This document shows, piece by piece, positions 35,281 through 45,393 of a stretch of DNA of 64,000 nt. The stretch's first letter is position 1. Every line of letters starts with the position of its first letter. The stretch spans positions 150,673 through 214,672 of the forward strand of contig JAKVOZ010000002.1 of NCBI GenBank assembly GCA_022482545.1, in the 5' to 3' direction. The translations under genes were made by a program, and so were the position numbers. A model generated the notes under the pieces. That model was given only the letters and a program-made list of their open reading frames with translations, made no database searches and was not told where the DNA came from. The stretch comes from Bacteroidales bacterium. Lineage in GTDB: Bacteria > Bacteroidota > Bacteroidia > Bacteroidales > P3.

Positions 35281-36702
35281 TTATTTACTTTTTTTTTGAA
35301 TATTTTGTTCTATATGATTTACAACTATATTTAAATCAGTATTTTGAGATAAAATTTCTGCTAATTTTTCGCAACAATAAACGCTTCTGTGTCTTCCCCC
35401 AGTACAACCAAAATAGACACTTAAATCAGTAAAGTTCCTTTTGACATAATTTTCACAACTTTGTTCAACAATATTCTTTACATTTTTCATAAAATATTCT
35501 ACCTCAGGTTTGCTTTCAAGATATTCAATAACTTCACTATCCATTCCTGTCATTGTTTTATATTTTTCTATTCTTCCAGGGTTTGGCAAAGCACGACAAT
35601 CAAATATAAAACCTCCGCCATTTCCTGAAATATCCATTGGAATACCTTTCTTATATGAAAAACTTTTTATTGTTACAGTTAGTTTTTTCTTGCTGTCATT
35701 TAAGTTTCTTAACTTTTCACTACTTATTATACTTCTAAAAACTTGATGTAGTGTTGGCATATCAAGAGGCAGACTTATATTGTTCTCTAAATATTCAAGA
35801 TTATTTAAAGCATAAGGAATACTTTTTAAGAAAGAAGTCTTCTTTTCAAAATAGCCTCTATATCCATAACTTCCCATTGCTTGCATTATTCTTATATATA
35901 CATAAGCGAAATAATGTTCAGTAAAATCTTTTTTGTCAATAGATATATATTTTTCTAATTCTTTTAAATAATCATTTAATAGAATTTCTCTTGTTTGAGG
36001 ACAAATATCTGCTTTGGCATCATATAATAACGAAGCAATATCATATTGTAAGGCACCTTTTCTTCCGCCTTGAAAATCTATAAAATATGGTTTTAAATCA
36101 TTATCAACCAACATAATATTTCTTGATTGAAAATCTCTAAAAAGAAAATAAGAAGTGTTGCAACTCAAAAGGTATTTAACAAGAACTTGAAAATCATTCT
36201 CTAAATCTTCTTCATTGAAAGCAATGCCAGCAAGTTTTAAGAAATAATATTTAAAATAATTTAAGTCCCATTGAATACTTTGTTCATCAAATGCTTTTCT
36301 TGGAAAGGCGTTGGTATATGAAAAATCTTTACCGGCAACGATTTGTATCTTTGGTAATTCTTTTATGACCTTATTATAAACATTCAAAACTTCATCTCTG
36401 TTGTGTGATTGAAGATATTGATAAAGATTAGTGTCGCCAAGGTCTTGTTGAAGATAAACATTATTGTCTATATTCTCTGCATAAATCTTTGGAACAGGAA
36501 TACCTTTGTTAAATAATTGCTTTGCATAATCAAGAAAAGCAACATTCTCCTTTCTATCTTCATTATACACTCCAATACAAGTACCTTTATTATAAAAACA
36601 TCTAAAATATTTTCTATTGCTTCCGTCTGCTGATATAGGTTTAATTTCTATTGGTTCGCAATTAAAAGTCTTTACAAATAGTTCTCTTATTTTATTTATC
36701 AT
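35281..36702 (-). CDS. Kinase-like phosphotransferase fused to a RapZ C-terminal domain
   Basis: A 473-residue two-domain protein. Residues about 1-310 resemble aminoglycoside/choline-type phosphotransferases (AmgK-like): YLQQDLGDTNLYQYL near 88-102, the catalytic loop FRDFQSRNIM near 188-197 and the metal site YFIDFQGGRKG near 205-215. Residues about 335-465 match the RapZ C-terminal domain, with FDCRALPNPGR near 368-378 and VYFGCTGGRHRSVY near 430-443; in RapZ this part senses glucosamine 6-phosphate. The combination suggests an amino-sugar kinase or sensor in cell-wall recycling, but this is inference. It overlaps ispD by 11 bases in the queA-ispD operon. Confidence 0.85.
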   Translation of the reverse strand: MINKIRELFVKTFNCEPIEIKPISADGSNRKYFRCFYNKGTCIGVYNEDRKENVAFLDYAKQLFNKGIPVPKIYAENIDNNVYLQQDLGDTNLYQYLQSHNRDEVLNVYNKVIKELPKIQIVAGKDFSYTNAFPRKAFDEQSIQWDLNYFKYYFLKLAGIAFNEEDLENDFQVLVKYLLSCNTSYFLFRDFQSRNIMLVDNDLKPYFIDFQGGRKGALQYDIASLLYDAKADICPQTREILLNDYLKELEKYISIDKKDFTEHYFAYVYIRIMQAMGSYGYRGYFEKKTSFLKSIPYALNNLEYLENNISLPLDMPTLHQVFRSIISSEKLRNLNDSKKKLTVTIKSFSYKKGIPMDISGNGGGFIFDCRALPNPGRIEKYKTMTGMDSEVIEYLESKPEVEYFMKNVKNIVEQSCENYVKRNFTDLSVYFGCTGGRHRSVYCCEKLAEILSQNTDLNIVVNHIEQNIQKKSK

Positions 36703-37399
36703 CTTCTTGCTCTTTTATTACTTTGGCTATTTCTAAATCTATTGGAAGAGTAATCTTTATGTTCTCTTTTCTACCTTTAATTATATTTATTCTTTCATTT
36801 AAATCCTCTACATAAGATGCATCGTCAGTAAAAACAGGATTGAATGGTTGATTGTATGCTTGTTTGATTAATGATAAACGAAAACATTGAGGAGTTTGAA
36901 TAAGAATAACTTTATTTCTATCTAACATAGAATTGTTTTTGTCTTCATCTATTTTACGAACAGAATCACTGCAAATAATGCCACAAACAGCATTGCCTTT
37001 TTCTTCTGCTACGGAAAAACAATCATTCATCATCTGCTTATTAATAAAAGGTCTTACGCCATCATGAATTGCAACTAAACTATTATCACAATCATTAATA
37101 CTATTTATGGCATTTTTTACTGAATGATATCTTTCGTCTCCTCCAAAAACAATGTTTAATGGAATAGAAAAAGAATATTTTTGTGTTAATTGTTGCCAAT
37201 AAGATACATCTTCTTTGTTTAGTACTAATATTATCTTGTAGTCTTTATTAATCTTATGAATGTTCTTTATTGTTGTAATAACTATTGGTTCATTATTAAG
37301 TAAAAGAAATTGCTTTGGAATGTCCTTTCCCATTCTTTTTCCTCTACCACAAGCTAAAACAATAACATATTTATTATATGATGAGCATTGCATCTCCAT
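36692..37399 (-). CDS. ispD: 2-C-methyl-D-erythritol 4-phosphate cytidylyltransferase
   Basis: Third step of the MEP isoprenoid pathway, making CDP-methylerythritol. The 235 residues contain the nucleotide loop [20 protein letters not shown] (about 16-35), [22 protein letters not shown] (about 111-117), LIQTPQCFR (about 167-175) and FTDDASYVE (about 191-199). It begins inside the end of queA (26-base overlap, or 20 if the third residue is the start) and overlaps the next gene by 11 bases. The tight packing indicates translational coupling. Confidence 0.93.
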   Translation of the reverse strand: MEMQCSSYNKYVIVLACGRGKRMGKDIPKQFLLLNNEPIVITTIKNIHKINKDYKIILVLNKEDVSYWQQLTQKYSFSIPLNIVFGGDERYHSVKNAINSINDCDNSLVAIHDGVRPFINKQMMNDCFSVAEEKGNAVCGIICSDSVRKIDEDKNNSMLDRNKVILIQTPQCFRLSLIKQAYNQPFNPVFTDDASYVEDLNERINIIKGRKENIKITLPIDLEIAKVIKEQEDDK

Positions 37400-38429
37400 A
37401 AGTTAAGAATTTGTATTTCTTATCTATTGCTTCTTTGTATGCTTTCATAATTAAATCATATCCTCCAAAGGCCGCTGTCATAATAAGCATTGAAGATAAA
37501 GGTTTATGAAAATTAGTTATCATAGCATCTGCAACTTGAAAATTGTAATCACCAAAAATAAATTTGTTAGTCCAACCATTATATGTCTTTACTTTACCGC
37601 CAATAGTTGCTGCACTTTCAACGGCTTTCATTGTAGTTGTTCCAACAATACATACTTTATTCTTATTTAATTTAGCATTATTTATTTTATCTGCATTTTC
37701 TTGGTCAATAATCATTTCTTCTGAATCCATCTTATGCTTTGTTAAATCCTCAACTTCTATTGGGCGGAAATTGCCAAGGCCACTATGAAGAGTAACAAAA
37801 GCAGTGTTAATACCTTTTATCTCCATTCTTTTCATTAATTCTCTACTAAAATGGAATCCTGCTGTAGGAGCAACAACAGCTCCTTCATTCTTTGCGTATA
37901 TTGTTTGGTATCTTTCACTATCTGATGGAGTAACATCTCTTAGTTTTAAAATATCTTCTGGTAAAGGCGTTGTCCCAAGATGTTTTAATACATTATGAAA
38001 TTCTTCATTGCTACCATCATAAAGAAAACGTAATGTTCTACCTCTACTTGTTGTGTTGTCAATAACCTCTGCAACTAACTCATTGTTATCACCAAAGTAT
38101 AATTTATTACCTATTCTTATCTTTCTTGCAGGTTCAACAAGAATATCCCAAAGCCTTGTGTTGTCATTTATTTCTCTTAAAAGGAAGACTTCAATTCTTG
38201 CATTGGTTTTTTCTTTTGTGCCAACAATACGAGCAGGAAAAACTTTTGTATCATTCATAACAAAAAGGTCTTTTTCATCAAAATAATTTATTACATCTTT
38301 GAATGTTTTGTGTTCAATAGTTTTTTCTTTACGGTTAATAACCATTAACTTTGCTTCATCTCTTTCTTTTGAAGGAAACTCTGCAATTAATTCTTTTGGC
38401 AAATTGTATTTGAATTGGGATAATTTCAT
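37374..38429 (-). CDS. queA: S-adenosylmethionine:tRNA ribosyltransferase-isomerase
   Basis: Makes epoxyqueuosine in tRNA during queuosine synthesis. The 351 residues begin [20 protein letters not shown] and contain [14 protein letters not shown] (about 55-68), [13 protein letters not shown] (about 187-199), [14 protein letters not shown] (about 211-224), [13 protein letters not shown] (about 260-272) and [20 protein letters not shown] (about 301-320). All are QueA signatures and the length is normal. First gene of the queA-ispD-kinase/RapZ operon, with its own promoter. Confidence 0.97.
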   Translation of the reverse strand: MKLSQFKYNLPKELIAEFPSKERDEAKLMVINRKEKTIEHKTFKDVINYFDEKDLFVMNDTKVFPARIVGTKEKTNARIEVFLLREINDNTRLWDILVEPARKIRIGNKLYFGDNNELVAEVIDNTTSRGRTLRFLYDGSNEEFHNVLKHLGTTPLPEDILKLRDVTPSDSERYQTIYAKNEGAVVAPTAGFHFSRELMKRMEIKGINTAFVTLHSGLGNFRPIEVEDLTKHKMDSEEMIIDQENADKINNAKLNKNKVCIVGTTTMKAVESAATIGGKVKTYNGWTNKFIFGDYNFQVADAMITNFHKPLSSMLIMTAAFGGYDLIMKAYKEAIDKKYKFLTYGDAMLII

Positions 38430-38474
38430 AATGTTTGTGTGATATATTATATATGCTAATTATTTAAAAACTTA

Positions 38475-38505
38475 CAAAGATACAAAATAAAGGAAGGCTT
38501 GTCAA
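38475..38505 (-). promoter_or_regulatory. Promoter of the queA operon
   Basis: On the minus strand TTG (complement of 38503-38505), a 20-base gap and TATCTTTG (complement of 38475-38482), about 45 bases upstream of queA. Bases 38510-38597 hold nothing else recognisable. Confidence 0.75.
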
Positions 38506-38597
38506 GGCTTTTTTTAATTAAAATTCTTTTTGTACTGATAATATTTTGATAATCAGAAATAAAAAATATTGTTACGGATAAATGTTCAAATTCCTCT

Positions 38598-38690
38598 AAT
38601 AATGTTCTTTATCCTATTTTGCTATCTCTTTAATCCATTTTAGCGGAATAAATAACTATTTTAGTGAAATAAGAAGATAGTTAAAAAATG
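38598..38690. repeat. 21-bp periodic array (family B) between divergent promoters
   Basis: Unit starts 38603, 38624, 38645 and 38666 (21-base steps) with words TGTTCTTTATCC, ATCTCTTTAATCC, GGAATAAATAACTATT and GAAATAAGAAGATAG. This is the only array in the window lying between two divergently transcribed genes, close to the aspartate kinase promoter. Confidence 0.78.
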
Positions 38691-38709
38691 TTTGTTGTAT
38701 GTTTTTTAT

Positions 38710-38717
38710 TATCTTTG
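38710..38717 (+). promoter_or_regulatory. -7 element of aspartate kinase promoter
   Basis: TATCTTTG, 24 bases ahead of the ATG at 38742, with TTTGTTG at 38691-38697 as a possible, rather close -33 element. Confidence 0.65.
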
Positions 38718-38741
38718 CACAAAATTTTTGACTAATAGACT

Positions 38742-40013
38742 ATGGAGATATATGTAGAAAAATTTGGTGGAGCATCAGTTAATAGTGCATCTGCCGTAAA
38801 GAATGTTTTTTCTATTTTGCAAAAGACAAACAATAAGCGAGTTGTTGTTATTTCTGCAATGGGAAAGACAACAAATAAATTAGAAAATATTGTTAATCTT
38901 TGGTATAAAGAAAAATCTTTTAATGAAGAACAATTCAAAGATTTATATGATTATCATAAGGGAATAATTAAGGAGTTGTTTTATGAAAATTCAGATATTT
39001 ATTTGCGACATATAGATGGCTTGTTTATTGATTTAAGGAATAAGATAAATAGCATAGATAATGACAATTATGATTTTCTTTATGATAGTGTTGTTTCTTA
39101 TGGTGAAAGGATTTCTACATACATTGTCTCATCATTTCTTAATTATGCTGGATTGAAAAACAAACTTGTTCAATCATCATCTTTTGTTAAGACAGATAAC
39201 AATTATCGTAGCGCTAATGTTTTATGGGAAGAGACAAAGAAGAAAACCAATGAAAATATTTTACCACTATTTGACCAAACATCAATTATTATAACGCAAG
39301 GCTTTGTTGGAGGCACAATAGAAAACCTTGCAACTACGCTTGGTAGAGAAGGTTCAGATTATTCAGCATCAATAATAGCATATTGTTTGAATGCAAGGCA
39401 GATGACTATATGGAAGGATGTTGAAGGGTTATTAAATTGCGACCCAAAAAGAATGCCAAACTCAACAAAAATACTTCAAATACCATATTCTGAAGCAATA
39501 GAGTTGTCTTATTATGGAGCAAGTATTATTCATCCAAAAACAATAAAACCTTTAGAGAATGCCAATATACCTTTATATATTAAATCTTTTCTCAATCCAG
39601 ACAATGAAGGCTCTCTTATTTGTAAGGATAAAGCGATAAAACCAATTGTTGCTAACTTTATTTTTAAAGATAATCAAACATTGTTAAGTATAAGTCCTAA
39701 GGATATGTCTTTTATTGATGAAAAAAATCTATCATTAATTTATTCAATATTATTTAAGCATAAGATAAAAGTTAATATAATGCAAAATTCAGCCATATCA
39801 TTTTCTTTGTGTTTTGATAGGAATGACAATATATTTAAGGAATTGATGCAAGACTTACAGAATGAGTTTATGGTAAGGTATAATAATGGATTGCAGTTAA
39901 TAACGATAAGACATTATACTCAGCAAGCAATAAAAGAAGTTGTGGGGAAAAGAAAAATAATTATAGAACAAAAGAGTCGTATAACGGCACAATATCTTAT
40001 TAATGAAAAATAA
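38742..40013 (+). CDS. lysC: Monofunctional aspartate kinase
   Basis: First step of the aspartate-family amino acid and diaminopimelate pathway. The 423 residues have the kinase domain with KFGGASVNSASAVKNV (about 7-22), VVISAMGKTTNKL (about 34-46), SYGERIS (about 118-124), TLGREGSDYSASII (about 200-213) and IWKDVEGLLNCDPK (about 226-239). Two ACT-like regulatory domains follow (about 300-415). No homoserine dehydrogenase domain is present. It has its own promoter; an EamA transporter gene follows 35 bases later. Confidence 0.9.
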   Translation: MEIYVEKFGGASVNSASAVKNVFSILQKTNNKRVVVISAMGKTTNKLENIVNLWYKEKSFNEEQFKDLYDYHKGIIKELFYENSDIYLRHIDGLFIDLRNKINSIDNDNYDFLYDSVVSYGERISTYIVSSFLNYAGLKNKLVQSSSFVKTDNNYRSANVLWEETKKKTNENILPLFDQTSIIITQGFVGGTIENLATTLGREGSDYSASIIAYCLNARQMTIWKDVEGLLNCDPKRMPNSTKILQIPYSEAIELSYYGASIIHPKTIKPLENANIPLYIKSFLNPDNEGSLICKDKAIKPIVANFIFKDNQTLLSISPKDMSFIDEKNLSLIYSILFKHKIKVNIMQNSAISFSLCFDRNDNIFKELMQDLQNEFMVRYNNGLQLITIRHYTQQAIKEVVGKRKIIIEQKSRITAQYLINEK

Positions 40014-40048
40014 GATATAATTCTTTTATAAAACTAAAAGCAAAAATA

Positions 40049-40999
40049 ATGACAGAAAAAAGCAAAGGACATATAGCCATATTGGCAACCAATCTTATCT
40101 TTGGACTAAATAATCCATTAACAAAATCATTGTTAAGTGAAGACCATATAGATGCTTATGCTCTTACTTATTTTAGATTTATAGGTTCTTGTGCTGTCTT
40201 TTGGTTGGCGTCATTGATATTTAAAACACCAAAAGCAAGCAAGAAAGATGTTCTTTTGTTGTGCTTGGCATCTATCTTTGGCGTTATATGTAATCAAATG
40301 CTTTTTGTTGTAGGGCTAAATAGTACAACACCTGTTAATGCTTCCATTATAGTATCTTTAACACCAGTATTAACAATGATTTTTGCTTCAATATTTATCA
40401 AAGAGCCAATAACATTTAAGAAGTTTATAGGTGTATGTTTTGGTCTTGGCGGAGCGTTGTTGTTAATCCTCACTTCATCATCTTCTTCAATAAAAACAAA
40501 TAATGCATCTGCTATTGGTATCATATTTTGTTTTGTTAGTGGAATATCATATGCTTTGTATTTGACAATGTTCCAAAAACTCATAAAGCGCAATCACCCA
40601 ATAACAATAATGAAATGGATGTTTTTGATAGGCACAATAGCAGTTCTTCCAATAACATATTCTCACGTTAAGGCTGTTCCATACGACACTCTTTCAACAA
40701 TGACTTATCTAAAAATTCTTTATGTCGTTTTAGTTGCTACTTTTCTTACGTATCTTTTAATACCAATAGGGCAGAACCGTTTAAGACCGACAACACTTTC
40801 AATGTATAATTATATTCAACCTATTGTTACAACAACAGTAGCAATAATTATTGGAATGGATATTTTTACAATATATAAGTTAATTGCCTGTCTTTCTGTC
40901 TTTCTTGGAGTTTATATTGTTAATAAGAGTAAGAGTAAGGCTCAAATAATAGACCAACACAAGGCAAAAGAAACTTTAAAACAAATAATAAAGAAATAA
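40049..40999 (+). CDS. EamA (DMT superfamily) transporter
   Basis: Inner-membrane permease with ten predicted helices in two EamA halves (about 8-140 and 155-300). Typical features are the inverted repeat of five-helix units, NNPLTKSLL in the first helix region, TPVNASIIVSLTPVLTMIFA (about 95-114) and LRPTTLSMYNYIQPIVTTTV (about 249-268). Such proteins export amino acids or metabolites; the substrate is not predictable. It lies downstream of lysC in the same direction, so an amino-acid related role is possible. Confidence 0.87.
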   Translation: MTEKSKGHIAILATNLIFGLNNPLTKSLLSEDHIDAYALTYFRFIGSCAVFWLASLIFKTPKASKKDVLLLCLASIFGVICNQMLFVVGLNSTTPVNASIIVSLTPVLTMIFASIFIKEPITFKKFIGVCFGLGGALLLILTSSSSSIKTNNASAIGIIFCFVSGISYALYLTMFQKLIKRNHPITIMKWMFLIGTIAVLPITYSHVKAVPYDTLSTMTYLKILYVVLVATFLTYLLIPIGQNRLRPTTLSMYNYIQPIVTTTVAIIIGMDIFTIYKLIACLSVFLGVYIVNKSKSKAQIIDQHKAKETLKQIIKK

Positions 41000-41012
41000 T
41001 ATTATCTTTTTC

Positions 41013-41025
41013 TGACAAAATGTCA
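41013..41025. promoter_or_regulatory. Palindrome upstream of dnaK
   Basis: TGACAAAATGTCA is a perfect 13-base inverted repeat (arms TGACA/TGTCA) about 110 bases upstream of dnaK and 14 bases after the EamA gene. It may be an operator or alternative sigma factor element for heat-shock control; no CIRCE or HrcA site is present. Confidence 0.4.
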
Positions 41026-41134
41026 TAATGATGTTTTTGGTATAAAAATTGATTATACGTTAGTGTCTTAATTGAACAAAACAATTTGGATAATAAAAAT
41101 AACTTAGTAATTAATAATAAAAAAACATAAAACT

Positions 41135-43069
41135 ATGGGAAAGATAATAGGAATAGATTTAGGTACAACGAATAGTTGTGTTGCTGTAATGGAAGGTAAT
41201 GAAACAGTAGTAATACCTAATAGTGAAGGAAACAGAACAACACCATCTGTTGTTGGATTTGTAAAAGATGGAGAACGTAAAGTTGGAAATCCTGCAAAAA
41301 GACAAGCAATAACAAATCCAAAGAATACTGTTTATTCAATAAAGAGATTTATGGGCAACAGTTATGATTCAATTCAAAACGAATTAGTTCATATGCCTTA
41401 TAAGGTTGTTCGCGGAGATAATAACACACCAAGAGTAGATATTGATGGAAGACTTTATACTCCACAAGAAATATCTGCTATCATTCTTCAAAAGATGAAA
41501 AAGACAGCAGAAGATTATCTTGGGCAAATAGTAAGTGAGGCAGTAATAACAGTACCTGCATATTTTAATGATTCTCAACGTCAAAGTACAAAAGAAGCAG
41601 GTGAAATAGCAGGATTGAAAGTAAGAAGAATAATCAATGAACCAACAGCAGCTGCTCTTGCTTATGGTTTGGATAAAAAGAATAGTGATTCTCATATTGC
41701 AGTATTTGACCTTGGAGGTGGAACGTTTGATATATCTATTTTGGAACTTGGAGATGGAGTTTTTGAAGTAAAATCTACTAATGGAGATACTCATTTAGGA
41801 GGAGATGATTTTGATAGAAGAATAATAGATTGGTTGGCAGAAGAATTTATGAAAGATTTTTCAAACGTAGATTTAAGAAAAGACCCAATGGCACTTCAAC
41901 GTTTGAAAGAGGCAGCCGAGAAAGCAAAGATAGAACTTTCTTCTTCTACTCAAACAGAAATAAATCTACCATACATTATGCCAATTGATGGTGTGCCACA
42001 ACATCTTGTTAGAACATTGACAAGAAGCAAGTTTGAACAACTTTGTGATGATTTAATTAAAAGATGCTTAGAGCCATGTAAGAAAGCATTGGCAGACGCA
42101 AATTATGATAAGAGTAAGATAGATGAAGTAATCCTTGTCGGAGGAAGTACAAGAATACCAGCAGTTCAACAACTTGTTCAAGATTTCTTTGGTAAGACTC
42201 CAAACAGAAGCGTTAATCCAGATGAGGTTGTAGCAATAGGTGCAGCAATTCAAGGAGGTGTACTAACAGGAGAAGTAAAAGATGTACTTTTGCTTGATGT
42301 TACTCCACTTTCATTAGGAATAGAAACATTGGGTGGCGTTATGACAAAACTTATAGATGCCAACACTACAATACCAACAAAGAAGAGTCAAATATTCTCA
42401 ACAGCACAAGATAATCAACCAAGTGTGGAGATAAACGTTCTTCAAGGTGAAAGACCAATGGCAAAAGATAATAAGAGTATAGGAAGATTCAATTTGGATA
42501 ATATACCACCAGCAAGAAGAGGTGTGCCACAAATTGAGGTTACATTTGATATTGATGCAAATGGTATATTGAATGTTTCTGCTCAGGATAAAGCAACTGG
42601 CAAACAACAAAGCATTCGTATTGAGGCATCATCAGGTTTGACAGAAGAAGAGATAAAGAAGATGAAGGCAGAAGCAGAAGCAAATGCAGATGCTGACAAG
42701 AAGATGAAAGAAGAAACAGATAAGATAAATGCTGCTGATACTTTAATCTTCCAAACAGAGACAGCCTTGAAAGAAAATGGCGACAAATTGCCACAAGATA
42801 AAAAAGGTGAGATTGAAAGTGCTTTGAAAGATTTGAAAGATGCGCATGCAAAGAAAGATATCGCAGGTATTGATAGAGCAAGTGAAAAACTAAACACAGT
42901 TTTCCAAGCAGCAAGTCAAGATATGTATAAGAATGCAGGAGCAAACAATGCAGGACAAGAAACAAATCAAGCAAACAATAATAATACTTCATCAAATAGC
43001 AACTCTAACTCTAACGACAAGAAAGATGATGGAGAAGTTACAGATGCAGATTTTGAAGAAGTAAAATAA
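41135..43069 (+). CDS. dnaK: Molecular chaperone DnaK (Hsp70)
   Basis: ATP-dependent chaperone that binds unfolded peptides with DnaJ and GrpE. The 644 residues start with [20 protein letters not shown] (about 2-21) and include [20 protein letters not shown] (about 137-156), [27 protein letters not shown] (about 190-203) and [14 protein letters not shown]. The substrate domain begins [14 protein letters not shown] (about 388-401). The C-terminal tail is asparagine- and serine-rich and ends DADFEEVK, an acidic end typical of bacterial DnaK. dnaJ and grpE are not adjacent. Confidence 0.99.
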   Translation: MGKIIGIDLGTTNSCVAVMEGNETVVIPNSEGNRTTPSVVGFVKDGERKVGNPAKRQAITNPKNTVYSIKRFMGNSYDSIQNELVHMPYKVVRGDNNTPRVDIDGRLYTPQEISAIILQKMKKTAEDYLGQIVSEAVITVPAYFNDSQRQSTKEAGEIAGLKVRRIINEPTAAALAYGLDKKNSDSHIAVFDLGGGTFDISILELGDGVFEVKSTNGDTHLGGDDFDRRIIDWLAEEFMKDFSNVDLRKDPMALQRLKEAAEKAKIELSSSTQTEINLPYIMPIDGVPQHLVRTLTRSKFEQLCDDLIKRCLEPCKKALADANYDKSKIDEVILVGGSTRIPAVQQLVQDFFGKTPNRSVNPDEVVAIGAAIQGGVLTGEVKDVLLLDVTPLSLGIETLGGVMTKLIDANTTIPTKKSQIFSTAQDNQPSVEINVLQGERPMAKDNKSIGRFNLDNIPPARRGVPQIEVTFDIDANGILNVSAQDKATGKQQSIRIEASSGLTEEEIKKMKAEAEANADADKKMKEETDKINAADTLIFQTETALKENGDKLPQDKKGEIESALKDLKDAHAKKDIAGIDRASEKLNTVFQAASQDMYKNAGANNAGQETNQANNNNTSSNSNSNSNDKKDDGEVTDADFEEVK

Positions 43070-43100
43070 AGATTGTTGATTAATAATTAATCAATTAAAC

Positions 43101-43140
43101 AAAATAGAGGCGAGAATAAATAATTGCCTCTATTTTTTTT
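43101..43140 (+). terminator. Terminator after dnaK
   Basis: AAAATAGAGGC (43101-43111) pairs with GCCTCTATTTT (43126-43136), followed by T. Bases 43141-43270 hold nothing recognisable. Confidence 0.88.
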
Positions 43141-43273
43141 ATGAATAATTTCTTAGAAAATGATTATTTATATATAATTTTCAAACGTATAAGTATTTGT
43201 TAATGTGTGGATTTATATATATAATTTTTGTTTTTTTATTATAAAAACATTTTGTTATTCCAGATGTTTTTAA

Positions 43274-43281
43274 TACCTTTG
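43274..43281 (+). promoter_or_regulatory. -7 element upstream of the 43319 gene
   Basis: TACCTTTG, 37 bases ahead of the start codon. Confidence 0.65.
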
Positions 43282-43318
43282 CTAAAATTAAACATAATAA
43301 CATTAAATAAAAAATAGT

Positions 43319-44143
43319 ATGAAAAAAATTAAAAGATTAATTGTTTTAATTTGTGCTATAACAATAACACCAACAATATTTGCACAAAATACTTATGAAA
43401 TAATGAATAAAGTTATAGAAAATATTGAAAAAAATTATTCATTTTATGATAAGTATCAAAAACAAAATGTTATTATTGCGTATTCATCTAAAGATAATGG
43501 AGTTGAAAGATTAATTGACAATAATGTTGTTTGGAAATATCCATCAAATGTTAGCAAAAAAATTAAATGTTATAGTTATTCAGGTAATAATTATAAAACA
43601 AAATCAAGAGTAAAATATCCTGTGGGTTTTGATATAGTATGGAATATATATAGTTTTTATAAAACAAAATGTAAAGGAAATTATGATAGTTTCTATAAAC
43701 AACTTCCATATAAGTTGGTATCGCAAGATAATAACCAATATATTATAGAAGATACTAGTAATGCAGAAATTGAAAAAATAACATTATATATAAATAAAAA
43801 AGATTATGCTATTGAAAGATATTTGGACGTCAGATTAAAACCACAAGAAGTTCCTAATACAAAAAATAAAATTATTCCAAAATATAGAGTACTTGATTAT
43901 TATTCAGATACTCGTTATGTTAAAGAAAATGATACTTATCATTTATTGACAGTCAATTCAAATATGATTTATGAAAAATATTCAAATAATTTTCTTAGAA
44001 AAACGGAGACAGTGAGAATAAGTAGAACGTGTGAAGGTGTATCAACAAACAAACCGGAAAAATTATCAAATAAAGTAACAAAAAACTTAACACGACAAGA
44101 TGCAGAAGAAAAATTAAATAAAATAAACACATATAAATATTAA
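43319..44143 (+). CDS. Secreted protein of unknown function
   Basis: A 274-residue product with a signal peptide (MKKIKRLIVLICAITITPTIFAQ). The mature part is lysine-, tyrosine- and asparagine-rich with beta-strand-like segments, and shows patterns such as YEIMNKVIENIEKNYSFYDK and RVLDYYSDTRYVKENDTYHL, resembling exported Bacteroidetes proteins with a DUF4292- or LolA-like fold, but I cannot assign a family. It is the last host gene before the island's left repeat, which starts 14 bases after the stop codon. Confidence 0.7.
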   Translation: MKKIKRLIVLICAITITPTIFAQNTYEIMNKVIENIEKNYSFYDKYQKQNVIIAYSSKDNGVERLIDNNVVWKYPSNVSKKIKCYSYSGNNYKTKSRVKYPVGFDIVWNIYSFYKTKCKGNYDSFYKQLPYKLVSQDNNQYIIEDTSNAEIEKITLYINKKDYAIERYLDVRLKPQEVPNTKNKIIPKYRVLDYYSDTRYVKENDTYHLLTVNSNMIYEKYSNNFLRKTETVRISRTCEGVSTNKPEKLSNKVTKNLTRQDAEEKLNKINTYKY

Positions 44144-44156
44144 CGATAATGTAATA

Positions 44157-44254
44157 TTTTAATATAATTTATTGTTTACGTGCTTCTTTATATATGAAAT
44201 TAATATTAAGGGATGATATTATTTTCTAATAACAACAAAATGAATCGCTATTCT
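44157..44254 (+). repeat. Left copy of the 98-bp direct repeat flanking the island
   Basis: Matches 49309-49406 without gaps; the only two differences are T/C at the ninth base of AATATAATTT versus AATATAATCT, and G/T in TTTACGTGC versus TTTACTTGC. Both copies end GAATCGCTATTCT. The upstream words ATAATGTAATATTTT are also shared, but the right copy has about 50 further bases (a hairpin) between them and the repeat. Confidence 0.92.
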
Positions 44255-44326
44255 TATAGCTGAAAGTTATCCTGTGTCCAAATTAGGCAACAACCGTAGT
44301 ATAGTAATTTAATCTTGAATAGGATT

Positions 44327-45315
44327 ATGACAACCCCCATTTGTGATAAATACAGTACTGTCAATATCACTGTCGATAACAAGACTTTCAAACCAAAATA
44401 AGAGATAATGGTATAATTCAAAGCAAAAGCGAAGCCGATCAAGAAGACAGTATCTATGCCGATGGCGTGCACAAACTTCGCCAATGTGAATATGATAATT
44501 TCGATTTGTATAGCGATACCGAAGCCGAGTAAAACTAGTGTTTGTAATGCGATTTTATAGAATACTTCAAGAAAATAGCCACAGAACGTCACCGCAACAG
44601 TTAGCAATCAATCATTGATAATTGGAATAGAGTATATGGATTGCTTAAACTTTTCATAAATGGCAAAACCATAACATTCACTCAAATCAACGGTAGACTT
44701 GCTGAGGTTTTTCGCCGATACTTGCTTACTTACCAATTGTGGCGGAAACAAATTCGGCATAGTGACACAAAAACAGCCGCACCTATTTCAGTATATTCAA
44801 AGCAGGTTCCAAACAAGCCTTTATTGACGGTTATTTGATGATTGATATTTCCGCCAAAATCAAAGGTATTCAGGAATAAGAAAGTCGCCACGAACAATTA
44901 ACTGTTGAAGAACTTAACTACCTTTTCACCACTCTGATGAAACGTGCTGTCCTATTTTAGTCCTAACAGGATTACTCCATTGTGTCATTCAAAAAATCAA
45001 ATGGTAGGGAGTGCAGAAAGACGGTGAACAAATCAATCCCAACTTTACGCAACAGAAAACCAAAGGCGTTGAATATATACCAATTAGCAAATAATCATAC
45101 CAACCTTGTAGTGAACCTCACAAATTCGAACAACTTGTTTTTGGATATTTGCCAGCCCCTTCGTTGTTTTCTATACTTCTGAAACGTTGGATACAATTCG
45201 CAGACATAACCTACAAATTACATTCCATTGTTTTCGTCACACCTATGTCAAATTACAGTTATTGAGTGGCACGGATATTTACATGGTTAGCACAATGTTG
45301 GGACGCACTAACTAA
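44327..45315 (+). pseudogene. Tyrosine integrase remnant, multiply frameshifted
   Basis: Stitching frames on the plus strand recovers a Bacteroidetes element-type integrase: REVQKD-like fragments, CEYDNFDLYSDTEAE near 44470-44520, FIEYFKKIATERHRNSQQS near 44555-44610, GRLAEVFRRYLL near 44690-44730, ESRHEQLTVEELNYLFTTL near 44880-44935, FTQQKTKGVEYIPIS near 45040-45085 and HCFRHTYVKLQLLSGTDIYM near 45223-45285, ending VSTMLGRTN. The catalytic HxxR box (HCFRHT) is legible, but internal stops and frameshifts break the gene in at least four places and the usual LGH is LGR. It cannot make an active enzyme. Confidence 0.8.
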
Positions 45316-45361
45316 TTGAAATTAATTTGTAAATAAGTTCGATTGTATCACTAAAAAATAG

Positions 45362-45369
45362 TAACTTTG
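45362..45369 (+). promoter_or_regulatory. -7 element of the RecQ-PRTase/DprA operon
   Basis: TAACTTTG lies 24 bases before the ATG, with TTG at 45343-45345 as possible -33. This host-type promoter suggests that the cargo is expressed. Confidence 0.6.
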
Positions 45370-45393
45370 TAGCGTGAAAATTTTACAAAGAAT

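Noticed and set aside
42540..42995. 151-residue minus-strand frame inside dnaK
   Set aside because: Antisense to the C-terminal coding region of dnaK, leucine/histidine/serine-rich as expected for a reversed frame; no homology visible.
44254..44607. 117-residue hydrophobic minus-strand frame in the island
   Set aside because: The plus strand reads as integrase fragments over the same bases; the hydrophobic look comes from the reverse complement of charged codons.
44641..45182. Two short plus-strand frames (44641-44838 and 44982-45182) as separate genes
   Set aside because: The first is a piece of the frameshifted integrase; the second is an out-of-frame shadow across it.
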